Source: Psychrobacter lutiphocae DSM 21542 (GTDB lineage: Bacteria > Pseudomonadota > Gammaproteobacteria > Pseudomonadales > Moraxellaceae). From it: a stretch of DNA of 64,000 bases. The stretch is from positions 1-64,000 of the forward strand of contig NZ_KB907627.1 in the NCBI RefSeq assembly GCF_000382145.1, in the 5' to 3' direction. Below the pieces are notes generated by a model. It ran no database searches. It was given only the letters and a program-made list of their open reading frames with translations, and was not told where the DNA came from. Positions 63,317 to 64,000 of the stretch are shown here, in pieces. The translations under genes and the position numbers were made by a program. Position 1 is the stretch's first letter; each line of letters begins with the position of its first letter.

Positions 63317-63841
63317 GTGGGTGCAATGATAAGCGTACAACTTGAAGGCGTTGAGCAAGTAGAAAAGCAGCTGCTACGAGTGCAACAGCGTGTGGGTGAT
63401 ATGCGTCCACTTATGGCGGATATCGGTGAGCATCTAGTCAATAGCACTCATGATAACTTTGAAAGCTCTACTGCACCAGATGGCTCAAAATGGGAGGCTA
63501 ATAGCCCAGTCACTTTTGCTCGTATGCTAGGCAAGTCTGATACGGGTAAATCAGGACGCATTAACAAGCGTGGTGTGAATAAAGTGGCGAATAAGCGACC
63601 GCTGATAATGAGTCATACATTAATGCAATCAATCCATTATCAGGAAACTAGCACTAATGTGACAGTCGGTACTAATATGGTGTATGGCGCAATGATGCAC
63701 TATGGTGGTAGTAAGGCTAAGTTCCCTCATCTGTGGGGTGATATACCAGCACGTCCGTATTTGGGTATTGGCCGTGATGATGGGTCGGTGATTAAAGATA
63801 TGATTGGAGATTATTTGCTTGATGCTTTAAATAATAGATAA
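63317..63841 (+). CDS. Phage virion morphogenesis protein (Mu gpG-like)
   Basis: Tail-completion/virion morphogenesis protein of the Mu gpG family. The frame opens with ATG-less GTG near 63317 (174 residues); ATG 63326 (MISVQLEGVEQVEKQLLRVQ) gives 171 and fits the family start better. Blocks include STHDNFESSTAPDGSKWEAN, NKRPLIMSHTLMQSIHYQ and VYGAMMHYGGSKAKFPHLWG, then IPARPYLGIGRDD. It follows the structured-RNA candidate. Confidence 0.85.
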   Translation: MGAMISVQLEGVEQVEKQLLRVQQRVGDMRPLMADIGEHLVNSTHDNFESSTAPDGSKWEANSPVTFARMLGKSDTGKSGRINKRGVNKVANKRPLIMSHTLMQSIHYQETSTNVTVGTNMVYGAMMHYGGSKAKFPHLWGDIPARPYLGIGRDDGSVIKDMIGDYLLDALNNR

Positions 63842-63850
63842 CTAAGCCAT

Positions 63851-63925
63851 CCCCAGCCCTGAGAAGCGTTAAGAAAAGCTCTGGGGGAGCTTTTTAGCTT
63901 CGCAAGAGCCAAGCTGTGCTTGGCT
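63851..63925 (+). promoter_or_regulatory. Competing hairpins after gpG-like gene
   Basis: AAAAGCTC (63874-63881) pairs with GAGCTTTT (63887-63894), a terminator with T-run. CCCCAG (63851-63856) can instead pair with CTGGGG (63881-63886), which would disturb it. A third hairpin AGCCAAGC/GCTTGGCT (63907-63914 and 63918-63925) follows. It may be an attenuator or simply a terminator cluster. Confidence 0.5.
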
Positions 63926-63950
63926 AAAGAAAAGGAAGGGAATGAAAATA

Positions 63951-63981
63951 AAAACCGCTTAAATGCGATTTAAGCGGTTTT
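63951..63981. terminator. Perfect 14-bp terminator hairpin near window end
   Basis: AAAACCGCTTAAAT (63951-63964) pairs perfectly with ATTTAAGCGGTTTT (63968-63981) around GCG. It is symmetric and could serve converging transcripts. Confidence 0.85.
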
Positions 63982-64000
63982 GTTGTGTTTGTGGGGTTAG

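Larger units (their letters stand above)
46801..64000. mobile_element. Mu-like transposable prophage, B3/BcepMu-type layout (left part)
   Basis: A contiguous set of transposable-phage genes: DDE transposase A, ATPase B, DUF3164, GemA, Mor, Ner-like proteins, XRE repressor, lysis genes, DUF2730, DUF3486 small terminase, large terminase, DUF935 portal, MuF protein and gpG-like protein. Early genes run leftward and late genes rightward from about 54.7 kb, unlike Mu but as described for BcepMu-type phages. The left end lies between the DUF1853 stop (46800) and the Mor gene (46940). The right end, protease, major head and tail genes lie beyond 64000. Genes appear intact, so the phage may be functional, but this cannot be judged without the rest. 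Confidence 0.92.

Noticed and set aside
1-64000. rRNA or tRNA genes
   Set aside because: I saw no stretch with rRNA conservation or a convincing cloverleaf in the window; a tRNA scan was not possible.

Overview
The window looks like a Psychrobacter-type chromosome (Gammaproteobacteria, Moraxellaceae). This rests on protein resemblance (str operon, Fur/BamE, LrgAB, HflX, MiaB, Tas, cytochromes c4/c5), moderate G+C with AT-rich intergenic gaps, and many short tandem duplications between genes. Names are assigned by reading the proteins; no database search was run.

Region 1 (1-5.5 kb, minus strand) is the str operon rpsL-rpsG-fusA-tuf, with tuf cut by the window start. A clear promoter lies upstream of rpsL, and there is an unusually long rpsG-fusA gap. 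Region 2 (5.6-46.8 kb) is ordinary chromosomal housekeeping on both strands: fkpB, tas, two tandem PlsC-type acyltransferases, hflX, an LrgA/LrgB-like pair, two lytic transglycosylases, mdh, miaB, argE, a deaminase, the UPF0149-coiled coil-zapA cluster, nadE, yggS/pilT (divergent), fur/bamE (divergent), rnfH, cytochromes c4 and c5, engB, ileS-lspA, small exported proteins, an FAD oxidoreductase, a LOG protein, an alpha/beta hydrolase and a DUF1853 protein. Strong intrinsic terminators separate many units.

Region 3 (about 46.8 kb to the window end) is the left part of a transposable, Mu-like prophage of the B3/BcepMu layout. The early genes run leftward from a promoter near 54.7 kb: two Ner-like HTH proteins, small accessory proteins, the DDE transposase A, the AAA+ target-capture ATPase B, DUF3164, GemA and Mor. 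A divergent XRE-type repressor runs rightward, followed by a small gene, a dinD-like gene and the late operon (lysis peptidase, holin-like protein, zinc finger protein, DUF2730, small and large terminase, portal, MuF-type protein with a PBECR-like C-terminal domain, gpG-like protein). The tail genes and right end lie beyond the window.

Points most worth following are in the prophage: a compact structured-RNA candidate between the MuF and gpG genes (63191-63292), a late-operon start codon abutting a terminator-like hairpin, a palindromic operator filling the early-promoter spacer, and helically phased repeats at the presumed left end.
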